A stretch of DNA of 64,000 nt from a bacterium (GTDB taxonomy: Bacteria; Cyanobacteriota; Vampirovibrionia; Obscuribacterales; Obscuribacteraceae): NCBI GenBank assembly GCA_018062085.1, contig JAGOSY010000015.1:62001-126000 (forward strand), given 5' to 3'. The notes beneath the pieces were generated by a model, which saw only the letters and a program-made list of their open reading frames with translations, had not been told where the DNA came from and did no database searches. Both the position numbers and the translations under genes were made by a program. Numbering within the stretch: position 1 is the stretch's first letter; the number at the start of each line of letters is the position of its first letter. This document shows positions 38,664 through 47,325 of this stretch, piece by piece.

Positions 38664-39164
38664 ATGTTGGACAAGACTTTGGCTGTAATAAATGGCCTCG
38701 AAAAAGATGGTGTGATTGGCAAGTATGCCATTGGCGGTGCCATAGGAGCAATATTTTATACAGAACCCGCTGCTACCTTTGACTTAGACATTTTTTGTTT
38801 CTTGCCACAATCTGGATTGCTGATCGATTTGGGGCCGCTATATAAAGCTCTGGCCGACCGAGGCTATTTCCCAAATGAAGAAGAGCAAATAGTTATTGAG
38901 GGAATACCTGTCCAATTTTTAGTTCCACCGCTAGGGCTTGAGGAAGAAGCGCTAGACCAGGCTGTAGACCAAGTTGCGTTTGGCGTTAATACCCGGGTGT
39001 TTAGTTACGAACATCTATTGGCTATTATGGTTAAAACGGGTAGACCCAAAGACGTGGGGCGCATCGGGCAATGCCTAGAATCCAAAGCTCCTGATGAAGA
39101 CAGGTTAAAAGACATACTTTCAAGGCACAACCTTCTTGATAAGTGGTTTAAGATAACAACATGA
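38664..39164 (+). CDS. Nucleotidyltransferase-fold protein (AbiEii/MNT-like), 166 aa
   Basis: GKYAIGGAIGAIFYTEPAATFDLDIFCFLP contains the GG...DLD signature of minimal or AbiEii-type nucleotidyltransferases. YEHLLAIMVKTGRPKDVGRIGQCLE matches the helical tail common to this group. The start is taken at ATG 38664, with a TTG at 38655 as alternative. Its stop overlaps the next start (ATGA). The two-gene coupled layout matches toxin-antitoxin or guard modules. It lies between two copies of the 37464 gene's 3' end, as if inserted there. Confidence 0.75.
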   Translation: MLDKTLAVINGLEKDGVIGKYAIGGAIGAIFYTEPAATFDLDIFCFLPQSGLLIDLGPLYKALADRGYFPNEEEQIVIEGIPVQFLVPPLGLEEEALDQAVDQVAFGVNTRVFSYEHLLAIMVKTGRPKDVGRIGQCLESKAPDEDRLKDILSRHNLLDKWFKITT

Positions 39165-39364
39165 GTAGCCAACGACGCTTAGTATCGAGAGAAGATCAGT
39201 TTCGCTCAAAAAAAGCGGGTCGAGCTGCTGCGGCTTCTGCTTCTTTTGAAGAGAAAATAGAAAAGCTAGTTCAACTGCAAAAGATAAGTAGTGAAATTGC
39301 TCGACAGACGGGTCGCAAAGGCAAAGAGCCTTGGCTGATTCAATTTCCTCTCAGTTCTTCTTAA
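39161..39364 (+). CDS. Small partner of the nucleotidyltransferase, 67 aa
   Basis: It starts by ATGA overlap with the nucleotidyltransferase gene. The product is basic at the N-terminus (SSQRRLVSREDQFRSKKAGRAAAA), then helical (FEEKIEKLVQLQKISSEIARQTGRKGKEPWLIQFPLSSS). There is no HTH or membrane segment. Size, charge and coupling make it a candidate antitoxin or subunit for the enzyme, but which component would be toxic is not shown by the sequence. Confidence 0.65.
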   Translation: MSSQRRLVSREDQFRSKKAGRAAAASASFEEKIEKLVQLQKISSEIARQTGRKGKEPWLIQFPLSSS

Positions 39365-39407
39365 GCATGAAGGGTATGCTTTCAAAGTATTTGCCATTCT
39401 TCTACAA

Positions 39408-39557
39408 ATGATGGTTGGTCCAACAGATAACGCTACTTCTAAGAGCCTGCAGTACTTCCTTTCACATCATCACGAGAGCCTCTCTGGCTTGGTGCGCAAC
39501 GAAGTTAGGCCAAAGCGCCTAGCTGTTCCGAATGGGCTTGTGGTGCTGCGGCTATAG
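39408..39557 (+). pseudogene. Orphan copy of the 3' end of the nucleotidyltransferase-ended gene
   Basis: The fragment reads MMVGPTDNATSKSLQYFLSH and continues to VVLRL and a stop, differing from the 37464 product at only three residues (T to S, A to S, N to H). The upstream neighbour frame ends in TGA at 39409-39411, so it is not an extension of that gene. The excess of synonymous change shows it was under coding selection for much of its history. It resembles the orphan C-terminal cassettes left beside polymorphic toxin genes. Confidence 0.8.
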
Positions 39558-39606
39558 GGCGCTTGCGAGCCCCGTAAATCACGACTTGATCTGTCATTTG
39601 CGCTGG

Positions 39607-40656
39607 TCATTTTTGCGGGCTGCCGCGTTGCATTCGAAGCTCGCCGGTCTGTAAATCGGTGAGTGAATTGCCATCTGCTGATAGCTTATATTGGCTCACC
39701 TTGTCTCCTGTTGAGAACTTTAGGGTATTGCCTGTCAGAGTCCATCTGGCGGGACTCTGTTTTCCGTCGAGCTCAAATGTCCCATTTGAATAGAATGTTG
39801 CAGGGGATTTTTGCTTGATGGTGGGCATTCCCCCTGATAGGCGAAAGGTCATAAAATACGTCCAGGCGCCGACTACAGAGCGATTTCCATCGGCAACAAT
39901 ATAGCCCATTCCTCCGCAGTGTTTGGTCTTGTCACCAATGCGAGCCGCTGGGCGCCCCTCTATGAGCACTTGCGGGTCGCCAGATGTAATTGTGAATGTG
40001 TTGGGGCCGCAACACGCGGCGTGTACACCCACGTCTCCTACTCGGGCGGCCGGTTGATTGTTGATCAATACTTTTGAGCTGCCGCTAGTAATTGGCCCTT
40101 TAACAGGGTGGGGGCACCCAGGGCAGGTGAAGTGAGCGTCGCTTGGGCAGAACGCCACGCTTGAGATATGGGCGTAGTTTGATGGTGATACAGCCAGAAC
40201 ATGGTAATTCCTGCTCTTTGTTTGGTCTTCGGCAAAGATAGTAAGCGTGATGGTGTTGCTTCCTTCTTTCTGAAAGATTGGATAACTTGTGCGTCCTTTT
40301 TTTGGTTGGAAGACTCCCGTTCCAGACCAGGTTACCTGATCAGATAGGTCCTTTCCGTTAACCAAACAGCGCGCTGTAAAAGACCAGCCTTCAGTGAAGA
40401 CTTTCGGGCTAGAGCCAACTGGAGAGCTGAGTGAAAATTCGACTTTGGGCTCTGGGGCTACAGGAGCAACTTTTGCCTTTTCATACTTGCTGGCTTCAAT
40501 ACTTGCCGCCTCGAAGGCCTTACTCATGGCATTAAGTTGGCGTGATAGTTTTGTCAAAGAATCTTGTGTGCTGTCTTCGTTGCTGCTTCTTTGTGCCAGA
40601 GTACCTGAACAGCTCAAAACATAGATGAGCACAAAAGTGAAAAATGATTTGAGCAT
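39607..40656 (-). CDS. Secreted PAAR-motif protein, 349 aa
   Basis: The N-terminus is a signal peptide (MLKSFFTFVLIYVLSCSGTLAQ), cleaved after GTLA or lipidated at the Cys. Residues about 70-165 look like a beta-sandwich (VFTEGWSFTARCLVNGKDLSDQVTWSGTG). A PAAR domain follows (about 175-255): CPGCPHPVKGPI, SSKVLINNQPAARVGDVGVHAACCG, DPQVLIEGRPAARIGDKTKHCGG. The C-terminus is a further beta domain. PAAR tips normally cap type VI spikes and lack signal peptides; no T6SS gene is in this window. It may sharpen another surface or contractile device, or bind metal. Confidence 0.8.
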   Translation of the reverse strand: MLKSFFTFVLIYVLSCSGTLAQRSSNEDSTQDSLTKLSRQLNAMSKAFEAASIEASKYEKAKVAPVAPEPKVEFSLSSPVGSSPKVFTEGWSFTARCLVNGKDLSDQVTWSGTGVFQPKKGRTSYPIFQKEGSNTITLTIFAEDQTKSRNYHVLAVSPSNYAHISSVAFCPSDAHFTCPGCPHPVKGPITSGSSKVLINNQPAARVGDVGVHAACCGPNTFTITSGDPQVLIEGRPAARIGDKTKHCGGMGYIVADGNRSVVGAWTYFMTFRLSGGMPTIKQKSPATFYSNGTFELDGKQSPARWTLTGNTLKFSTGDKVSQYKLSADGNSLTDLQTGELRMQRGSPQK

Positions 40657-40762
40657 TAGTGAAGCATCCTGAAGTTTAACTCCTTATACGGTAGTTGCTT
40701 CAATTTGCTGTTGCATCATCCATCGGATTGATCGATAGGGAGTAGTCCTGCGCAAAGCAACC

Positions 40763-43270
40763 TCAGTTGCGTTGGTAGCTGTAGCAATATTTGATCGGTT
40801 CTTTTGAAGTGTCTTTCCACAGAAAGAGCCCTTCGCTATATGATTCGATTCCGGTAGCATCGAACAAATGCTTGCCAGATTTGTCGATGACATAAGTGCC
40901 TTGGTCGTTCACTACTACGGCTAGCCCATCCTGGAACTGCCATGCGTGTTCATAGTTTTCATCCAGTTTAATCTTGCCTTGACGATCGATGTAGGCAAGG
41001 TGGCCGTGTTTAAATTTGACCACAGCTAGCCCCTCGTGAAAATGTCTGACTTCGTTGAACTGCGGCGTAATAACATTGTTGCCTTGGGTATCAATGAAAC
41101 CCCAAAGCGAGCCTTTTTTCACTGGTATCAGCCCCTCTCCAATTAAGTGCCACGATTTGCCTTCGCCGGTTCCGAATTGATCGTAAGAGTCGTCAGTCAA
41201 TGCTTTACCTGTGGTATCAATCAACCAACATTTTTTATTTTGACCTCGAACGGCAACGCCGCCCTCAAACCCTTTAGATAGATAGAACTCTGATGGCAAT
41301 TGTAGCTTGCCAGTTTTGTCTATGAACCCTTCTGGCTTCCCTGAAATATTGCGATAATTTTCTGAGACTAGGGCTAAGCCGTCATGAAACGAGTCAGCAC
41401 TGGGATATTGGTGCGGTATTACGAGCTTGCCATCTTTATCAACAAAGCCCCAAGATGATGGGAATGAATAAGAAAGGCCACCGCCCCATTTCCTTACTGT
41501 CACTGCTGCTAAGCCTTCAGAAAATGGCTGTACAGCGGCGTACTTAGGCTCTATAACAACCTTTCCGCTGCTGTCCATAAAGCCCCACTTATCTTCTAGC
41601 CTGAAAGCTCGTCGCCCTTCTGAGACTGATTCGAATTGTTCATATTTAGGTTGAGTAATGAACTTTCCGCTGTGATCAATCAGACCGATGCGGTAGCTCC
41701 AGCTACAGCCGACGCAGCCGCGCCTTATGGTGAATGGCTTCTCGGTATATTCCTTTGAGCATTTGGTACCGTAGGCGGTGCCGTGTTCAAAAGAGCTGGC
41801 ACCGATGGGAAAACATGGCTTTATTGCGTACTTTCCTGTTTTGTCTATGTAACCGGCCAGCAAGACCTCTTCAACAACAGCTAGGCCATCACTAAAGGGC
41901 TTGGCGTAGCGGAATTTTGGAGGAATGACTATCTTGCCAGTTGCATCTTTGTAGCCCCACTGTGGCGGTTTGCTCAGGGCTCTGCGCAATGCCAGCGGTC
42001 CTCCGTATGGATTGGCTATGTACTTGTTTCGCTCTCTTGCTTGTTCTTGCTTTTCTTGTTGTTCTTCTTTGGCAGCTTGAGTGGCCGACTTCTTCCAGGC
42101 TAAGACCGGTCTGGAAAATACAACTACTCCATCGTGGAAGTCACTAATTCTGAATATTTTGGCAAGTTTGAAACAGACTCTTCCTTTTGTGTCTTTGACT
42201 ATGTAGTCGCTTGTTGACAAGAAACGGTAGTCTGGTTTTTTCTTTTCCTCTTCTAGGATGTAGAGACCTTCAGAAGGTTTCTTCTTATTGACCGTTTCAT
42301 ATTCTTCGTTTTTGTCGCTTGCCGTGAAGTTTCCCAATTTGTCAATGTAGCCCCTGTAAGACTTGCCTCGATTCAAGGCGTGCACTCGGGCTTTCCCGTT
42401 TTTGAATGATTCGGCGAACCAGTAGTTTTCATTAAATAACTTGCTGCCATCGTGATTGATAAAAAACGAACCATCAGCATCGTCAAATGTACTCACCACT
42501 GCTGCTCCTTCGCTAAAGGAGTTTGCGTCTTTGTATTGATGATTGATTATGGTCTTGCCATTCTTATCGATAAAACCCCAGCCATCAGCATTTTGCACCC
42601 TGGCTACACCCTCTCTGAAAGGTGCAGCCGATGTGTATTTGGCAGTGACAATTACTTTGCCGGTCTGGTCTATAAATCCTAGTTTGCCCTTTTCGCCAAA
42701 GGCAGCCATGCCTTCTGAGATGTCATAGAGTTCGTCGAATTTGAGGGCGACTAGCACTTTCAGGTTTTTATCAACGAAACCGCGCTTGCCGCCTTTTGTC
42801 GCTAAATTGTATTCGTTGTCGAGAGCATTCACATAGTCATAAGTTGGCTTAACGAGCCAATTACCATGGGTGTCAATTAAGCCCCAAAGTCCAGCACATA
42901 CCCAGTCACCATCGGGGTATTGTTTGCGTGGCAAGTAAGCCCGCGCTAGGGCCTTACCGTTTGCGAATGGACCAATTTCCTCGAAGCACGCTTTGACTTG
43001 CACCTTTCCCAATTTGTTGATCACGCCAAATTTATCGCCTTGCTGAAATGTCGCTAGGCCCTCGTGGAAATCACTGATTTTCCAGTACGTTGGCTTGAGA
43101 ATGGTTTTGCCGTCTCTGCCTATGAATCCATAGCGGGCTTCTCGACAGACGACGAATTTCCCTTCCTGGCTGGTGTAGCTATCGGCTGCTTGTGCTGCTG
43201 CGGGCGAGGTAGGGCAGACCATCGTAAGTATGGTCAGTGAAACTATTAACCAAGCATTACTTTGTCGCAT
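40763..43270 (-). CDS. Secreted WG-repeat protein, 835 aa
   Basis: ATG 43270 is preferred, with GTGGAG 8 nt upstream; the frame continues to a GTG at 43282. A signal peptide (AWLIVSLTILTMVCPTSPAAAQA) is followed by roughly twenty WG repeats of about 35-45 residues, each with a core like KWGFIDSSGKVVIEPKYAAVQPFSEGLAAV or LGFIDQTGKVIVTAKYTSAAPFREGVARV. WG repeats form beta-rich solenoids or propellers of unknown role. There are charged insertions (EEEKKKPDYR, KEEQQEKQEQARERNKY). It is followed on the same strand by the PAAR gene 107 bp away. Confidence 0.9.
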   Translation of the reverse strand: MRQSNAWLIVSLTILTMVCPTSPAAAQAADSYTSQEGKFVVCREARYGFIGRDGKTILKPTYWKISDFHEGLATFQQGDKFGVINKLGKVQVKACFEEIGPFANGKALARAYLPRKQYPDGDWVCAGLWGLIDTHGNWLVKPTYDYVNALDNEYNLATKGGKRGFVDKNLKVLVALKFDELYDISEGMAAFGEKGKLGFIDQTGKVIVTAKYTSAAPFREGVARVQNADGWGFIDKNGKTIINHQYKDANSFSEGAAVVSTFDDADGSFFINHDGSKLFNENYWFAESFKNGKARVHALNRGKSYRGYIDKLGNFTASDKNEEYETVNKKKPSEGLYILEEEKKKPDYRFLSTSDYIVKDTKGRVCFKLAKIFRISDFHDGVVVFSRPVLAWKKSATQAAKEEQQEKQEQARERNKYIANPYGGPLALRRALSKPPQWGYKDATGKIVIPPKFRYAKPFSDGLAVVEEVLLAGYIDKTGKYAIKPCFPIGASSFEHGTAYGTKCSKEYTEKPFTIRRGCVGCSWSYRIGLIDHSGKFITQPKYEQFESVSEGRRAFRLEDKWGFMDSSGKVVIEPKYAAVQPFSEGLAAVTVRKWGGGLSYSFPSSWGFVDKDGKLVIPHQYPSADSFHDGLALVSENYRNISGKPEGFIDKTGKLQLPSEFYLSKGFEGGVAVRGQNKKCWLIDTTGKALTDDSYDQFGTGEGKSWHLIGEGLIPVKKGSLWGFIDTQGNNVITPQFNEVRHFHEGLAVVKFKHGHLAYIDRQGKIKLDENYEHAWQFQDGLAVVVNDQGTYVIDKSGKHLFDATGIESYSEGLFLWKDTSKEPIKYCYSYQRN

Positions 43271-43343
43271 TGGTGACTCCACTCAATAAGAGACAACTGC
43301 CAGATTCTTGTGCTCAGTAGAGCTAGTTTTTCTCCTGCAGAAC

Positions 43344-45458
43344 CTAGTGACATCCGTTGGTTTTTTTGAGCAAAGCGAGATACTCAGCTTCATTCTTTTG
43401 AATATCAAGGGCGGGAGTATAGTGTTTTCTTCTAATGCAAAGTGCTGTCCTGGCTGTCTCAGCAGCTTTAACGAAGTCTTTTTGTGCGATATACAATTTC
43501 GTAAATTTATCTAGTCTTAGGGCTTTATCGCTATCGAACGAGTATTTGTCTCCAAATAATTGATAAGCGCGCTCATACTGCTTAGCTGCTTTTGTGTAAT
43601 CGCGCTGACCGAGATAGCAGTCACCTAATTTATCAAGGTAGGCAATAGTTGGTTTTGTGAAAGAACCAGTGTCTTGGCTAACTTTGAAAGCTCTTGCTAG
43701 TTGCTCTTCAGCATGCAAATAATCGTTTCTTTCTATGTATAAATTGGCCAGTCGATTGATGCGCTCTATTAGCACATCATCGGGCTTCTGGCGCTTTTCA
43801 GCCTTTAGGATCGCTTGCTTGTAGAGCCATTCATTTGCTTTGTATCTTTGCTGGCTGGTATTGAAGGCAATTACATTTGCTTCCATAGCTTTTGTCTCTA
43901 GTGCAAAATCTCCCAGGATTTGCCTGTCCATTTCTAGGGCTTGACTCAGTAGTTTGTTAGCGTCGGCAAGCTTGCCTTGTTTTTGGTAGAGCGCTGCTAG
44001 ATAACCAAGATCTCTTGCAACATCGGCACTCTTCGGGCCTCCCTGCGCCGCTAATGAATCTTTTTGCAAGGCCAATTTATAGTACCTTTCAGCTTCAGCT
44101 GTTTTATCCAGTTTTAATTCAACGGTGCCCAGTAAATTTTGATATATGCTCCAGGCACGGGCGCAACTAGTATCGTTGCTATCAAAAGCTTGAGCCTCAA
44201 GAAGAAAAGGTTCAGCTGCTTGATAGCTTTTGTCGTTCATTAGGCAATAGGCTCGTTCGTGTAAGGCTCGGCTGTTCTTCCATGCAGGCAGATTTTGCCG
44301 ATGCCAACTGTTAGCTGGCAGAGCGGTGGCAATCTTTTCATAAAGGGCAAGTTCCTTGTCGACCATATCGGAATGAAGAGTTGTGCTCCGCTCGGTACTT
44401 CCTGTCGATATTTTGTTTGCGCAATCGCTTTCTGCTAACGCAATTGATGATTGTAAAATTGCCAATGCTTCGCCGTCGAGATGACAGGAATGTGCTGTTT
44501 GGGCTATTTGAAGTGAGTTATAACTCCATACATCGCCATGCTTTAGTCGTTGATACTTCTCCGCAATTTTTTGCCAGTTCAGGGCTTTCTCGATAGCACC
44601 GTGGCGTGAATATTGTTTAACCAAGGCCCTTGTCAAAGAGTCTGCCCACAAATTTTCTAACCGATAGCCACGTTCGTTATTTTGATATTTGCTAAAAGCC
44701 GCACTCAGTATCGGGTTCACTGGGCCGCACAATGCGAGCCATTCTTCTTTTGTTAGTTCACATGCAGGATCTATGTATTCTAGAGTGCAAAAATCATCAA
44801 ATATATTGTCGCTACCTTCTTTCAAATCTTGATGCATGGCGCCAAGCAAAACGATCATAGCTTGGTCAGGTTTTCCAGCTTCTCCAAGAGTTTTGGCTAA
44901 AGTGCGAGCCATAGTCGTATTGCGAGGAGCGGGCGGATCATCAGCAATTTTTTTGGTCAGCGTGAGTATTCGAAATGAGTTGCTGATGTTGATCGGAGCG
45001 CTTAGAATCTGATTTTCAAATGGTACGAGAACAAGGCAGAGAGCGGCGGTGATACCAATCTTCCGAATTGATTGGCTTTGTGTTTCTGAAGAATGTCGTA
45101 GCCACCCCTTTTTGATTGAGACGATGACAGCGATGACTAGTGGAACTACTCCGAAGCGGAATAATCCGCCATCGCCGTAAAGTTGACCAATGATCATTTG
45201 GTGCCAGCACCACCAAATTTCAAATAGACAGAATAGAAGTGGATTCAGGGCCGCAAGAAAGCAGTTTAGAATTAGGAGGAATCCCATATTGATCGTGTCT
45301 GTGCTGCTATCGTAAGCCGACATGCGACAGCCGCTAGTGAGTCTTTGGATAAACAGATAGATGACCCACAGCAGGATACCTGTGGGCAATGCAAAGCAAA
45401 GGGAACGACCCACATGGCAAAGGAATTTTGTTGGATTGAGGGAATCCGGTTCTTGCAT
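43344..45458 (-). CDS. Membrane protein with C-terminal TPR array, 704 aa
   Basis: Four hydrophobic segments occupy the first 160 residues (CFALPTGILLWVIYLFIQRL, MGFLLILNCFLAALNPLLFCLFEIWWCW, FGVVPLVIAVIVSI, IGITAALCLVLVPF). The remaining 540 residues are helical repeats. Clear TPRs lie in the last 330: ARAWSIYQNLLGTVELKLDKTAEAERYYKLALQKD, ARDLGYLAALYQKQGKLADANKLLSQALEMD, INRLANLYIERNDYLHAEEQLARAFKV and YLDKLGDCYLGQRDYTKAAKQYERAYQLF. It is probably an inner-membrane scaffold. A related but shorter gene lies immediately upstream on the same strand. Confidence 0.8.
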   Translation of the reverse strand: MQEPDSLNPTKFLCHVGRSLCFALPTGILLWVIYLFIQRLTSGCRMSAYDSSTDTINMGFLLILNCFLAALNPLLFCLFEIWWCWHQMIIGQLYGDGGLFRFGVVPLVIAVIVSIKKGWLRHSSETQSQSIRKIGITAALCLVLVPFENQILSAPINISNSFRILTLTKKIADDPPAPRNTTMARTLAKTLGEAGKPDQAMIVLLGAMHQDLKEGSDNIFDDFCTLEYIDPACELTKEEWLALCGPVNPILSAAFSKYQNNERGYRLENLWADSLTRALVKQYSRHGAIEKALNWQKIAEKYQRLKHGDVWSYNSLQIAQTAHSCHLDGEALAILQSSIALAESDCANKISTGSTERSTTLHSDMVDKELALYEKIATALPANSWHRQNLPAWKNSRALHERAYCLMNDKSYQAAEPFLLEAQAFDSNDTSCARAWSIYQNLLGTVELKLDKTAEAERYYKLALQKDSLAAQGGPKSADVARDLGYLAALYQKQGKLADANKLLSQALEMDRQILGDFALETKAMEANVIAFNTSQQRYKANEWLYKQAILKAEKRQKPDDVLIERINRLANLYIERNDYLHAEEQLARAFKVSQDTGSFTKPTIAYLDKLGDCYLGQRDYTKAAKQYERAYQLFGDKYSFDSDKALRLDKFTKLYIAQKDFVKAAETARTALCIRRKHYTPALDIQKNEAEYLALLKKTNGCH

Positions 45459-45573
45459 CGCTAAGCCCTGAGTTGCTGTATCTATTATTCCCTATTGCTT
45501 GTCGTTGTTTTGACCTGCATAAGCTCGCGAAGGCTTCGTCACCATAGTTCTGCGAAATTCACGTGACCATAAA

Positions 45574-46500
45574 TTAAAATGGCGTCTCTATCCCCAACAG
45601 CTGCCAGATGGTTAGATTGTCGCAGGTGCCGCAGCGCCCTGTGGGCAACTGCGCGGCACGTGTGTAGTAAGCTTTAGCTTTGCTTGTTTGTCCCGTCTTC
45701 GAAAGAAAGTCAGCATAACTCTGCAGGGAGTCTCGTTTCATGCTCTCGTAGGGGCCTTCGCAAATGGTTAGAGCAATTTTGAATTGATTCTCCGCTTCAG
45801 CGGAGTCGTGCATCTCGCTTCGAAGTTCGGCCAGCATTAAGCGGCTCTTGATCCCTTCTATGCCAAGGTGAGACTCCGATTTGCTTTGGGAGCAAATTTT
45901 TACAGCCTCTTCGAGAAGGTCTGCACGCTCCTTTAGGGCCACTTTGTTCATGCTAAATATGCCGCTCATGTGCTCCAGCATACAAACGATCTCATGGTCA
46001 TGGTCGCCCTTAGCTTGCTTCAGATACTTGAGATTCTCGCGCATCAAGTTGGAAGATTCTTTATGCTTTCCCTGGTGAGAGAGTTCTACTGCCCATATCG
46101 TTCTGGTGCGGATAGTTTCGTCTGAATCAGGGCCGAGAATGGCGCCCTCTGCTGCAAGCTCTTCTCCAAGCCAGGTCGCTTTGTAGTCAGGCCAGTAGCG
46201 TTTTATATTCCAGATCTTATTAATGGTTTCTGCTGTTTTGTCATCTTTCTCTCCAGTCCTAACCCTCATATCCAGGGCATGCTGATAGAGCTCAAGCTTC
46301 CGAGGCTGTGTTTGGCAGCCGTCTCCGTAATATTCCAGTAGGTCGGCGAGTTCAGGAGTGTCTTTTCGGCAGAACCCCACTGCCGTAGGAACTATTTCGC
46401 TGCTAAGGACCAGCATGGGTAATAGAATGAGGAGCACCGACGATGCAGCGATTGCATAGAAGTAGGCGAGAATGTTACGTGTTTCGGCTTTCTTAGGCAT
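45574..46500 (-). CDS. Membrane-anchored TPR protein, about 308 aa
   Basis: The start is uncertain: ATG 46500 (MPKKAETRNILAYFYAIAASSVLLILLPMLVLSSE) gives a sensible N-terminal membrane helix, while a TTG at 46581 would add 27 residues. After the helix, helical repeats run to the end (ADLLEYYGDGCQTQPRKLELYQHALDMRVRTGEKDD, TRTIWAVELSHQGKHKESSNLMRENLKYLKQAKGD, SRLMLAELRSEMHDSAEAENQFKIALTICEG, QSYADFLSKTGQTSKAKAYYTRAAQL). The C-terminus has a CGTC. It resembles the 704-aa protein in design. Confidence 0.7.
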   Translation of the reverse strand: MPKKAETRNILAYFYAIAASSVLLILLPMLVLSSEIVPTAVGFCRKDTPELADLLEYYGDGCQTQPRKLELYQHALDMRVRTGEKDDKTAETINKIWNIKRYWPDYKATWLGEELAAEGAILGPDSDETIRTRTIWAVELSHQGKHKESSNLMRENLKYLKQAKGDHDHEIVCMLEHMSGIFSMNKVALKERADLLEEAVKICSQSKSESHLGIEGIKSRLMLAELRSEMHDSAEAENQFKIALTICEGPYESMKRDSLQSYADFLSKTGQTSKAKAYYTRAAQLPTGRCGTCDNLTIWQLLGIETPF

Positions 46501-46581
46501 CTGCTGGACGATCTCTGAGAGCAAAAGTGTGACCCAGGGATGCCGAAGTAACGTGCCGTCTGTGTGTGTCCACCGTGCCAA

Positions 46582-47013
46582 TACATTTATTGAAAGAGTC
46601 GTCTTTCCTTTTCATAACTTCCCCAGACTCTTAGCTCGCGAAACTGTTTGTTGTTGATTGTTTAGATCTGAGCCGCATGGATGCAGGCAGTCGGTAAGGT
46701 GGGTCAGTTTGCCTGAGCTTGCTCCCCAGCTTAAGGTACTCTACCAAAGGCTCTGCTTCAGGTAAGATTGAAACAGTCTCCTGATTTGGTGACCATGTTT
46801 GTTCTAGGTATTAAGCGGAAACGCTTGATTGCTGGCTGGCGGAGTTGCTCATGGCTCAGATTCCTAGATTTCTTCACCATGGAATAGCGACCTTCGGCAG
46901 TCTTAGCCGCTGCGAAGAGTCAGTAGTTTTGCTTTGTTTTTCATTGTCAGGCGGTAGTTGTCCTCGCGGCATAACATGTAATACCGCGCCAAGCTCAGGA
47001 CAATTACCATGCC
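46582..47013. other. Spacer without a supported gene
   Basis: No convincing gene is seen in 432 bp. A small GNRA hairpin, AAGCG-GAAA-CGCTT, lies at 46813-46826. Open frames here have poor codon patterns and no ribosome binding sites. The region may be the degraded upstream part of the gene at 47014. Confidence 0.35.
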
Positions 47014-47301
47014 ATGTCCAAAGCTGACGATCTGGGCGGTGTCAATAAGCCAAAAGATGTAAACTCTGGCAATGTTGAAAAGCCTTCAGAAGTAAGTAGC
47101 TGCAGAGAAATCAAAGACGTTGAGAACGAGCCAAAACAAGGATCATTGACGAACGTTCAGGCTCGTGACTGGTACAACGCAAAAATCGATGAAATCGATG
47201 CCATTGAAGGCACAATGAGAAAAGCGGGCAATTCGCCAGAAGAAATTTTTGAGGCAACTACCAAACTCCGCAACGAAGCTTCACTTTCTAACTTACCCTA
47301 A
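47014..47301 (+). CDS. Small protein resembling a polymorphic-toxin segment, 95 aa
   Basis: The first 50 residues are disordered and charged (MSKADDLGGVNKPKDVNSGN...). The last 45 read SLTNVQARDWYNAKIDEIDAIEGTMRKAGNSPEEIFEATTKLRNEASLSNLP. The run LTN-x-x-AR-x-WYNA followed by a helix ending LRNE resembles a module seen near the C-terminus of polymorphic toxins; this is recall, not a search. It stops where that module normally continues, so it is probably truncated. AGGA lies 13 nt before the ATG, rather far. Confidence 0.5.
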   Translation: MSKADDLGGVNKPKDVNSGNVEKPSEVSSCREIKDVENEPKQGSLTNVQARDWYNAKIDEIDAIEGTMRKAGNSPEEIFEATTKLRNEASLSNLP

Positions 47302-47325
47302 AGTCAGCACAAAGGTTGGTTAACA

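Noticed and set aside
40763..43270. Regular repeats considered as CRISPR or DNA satellite
   Set aside because: Repetition is at protein level (WG repeats) with divergent DNA; there are no identical direct repeats with spacers.
46845..47027. 60-codon plus-strand frame
   Set aside because: No ribosome binding site and no protein-like pattern.
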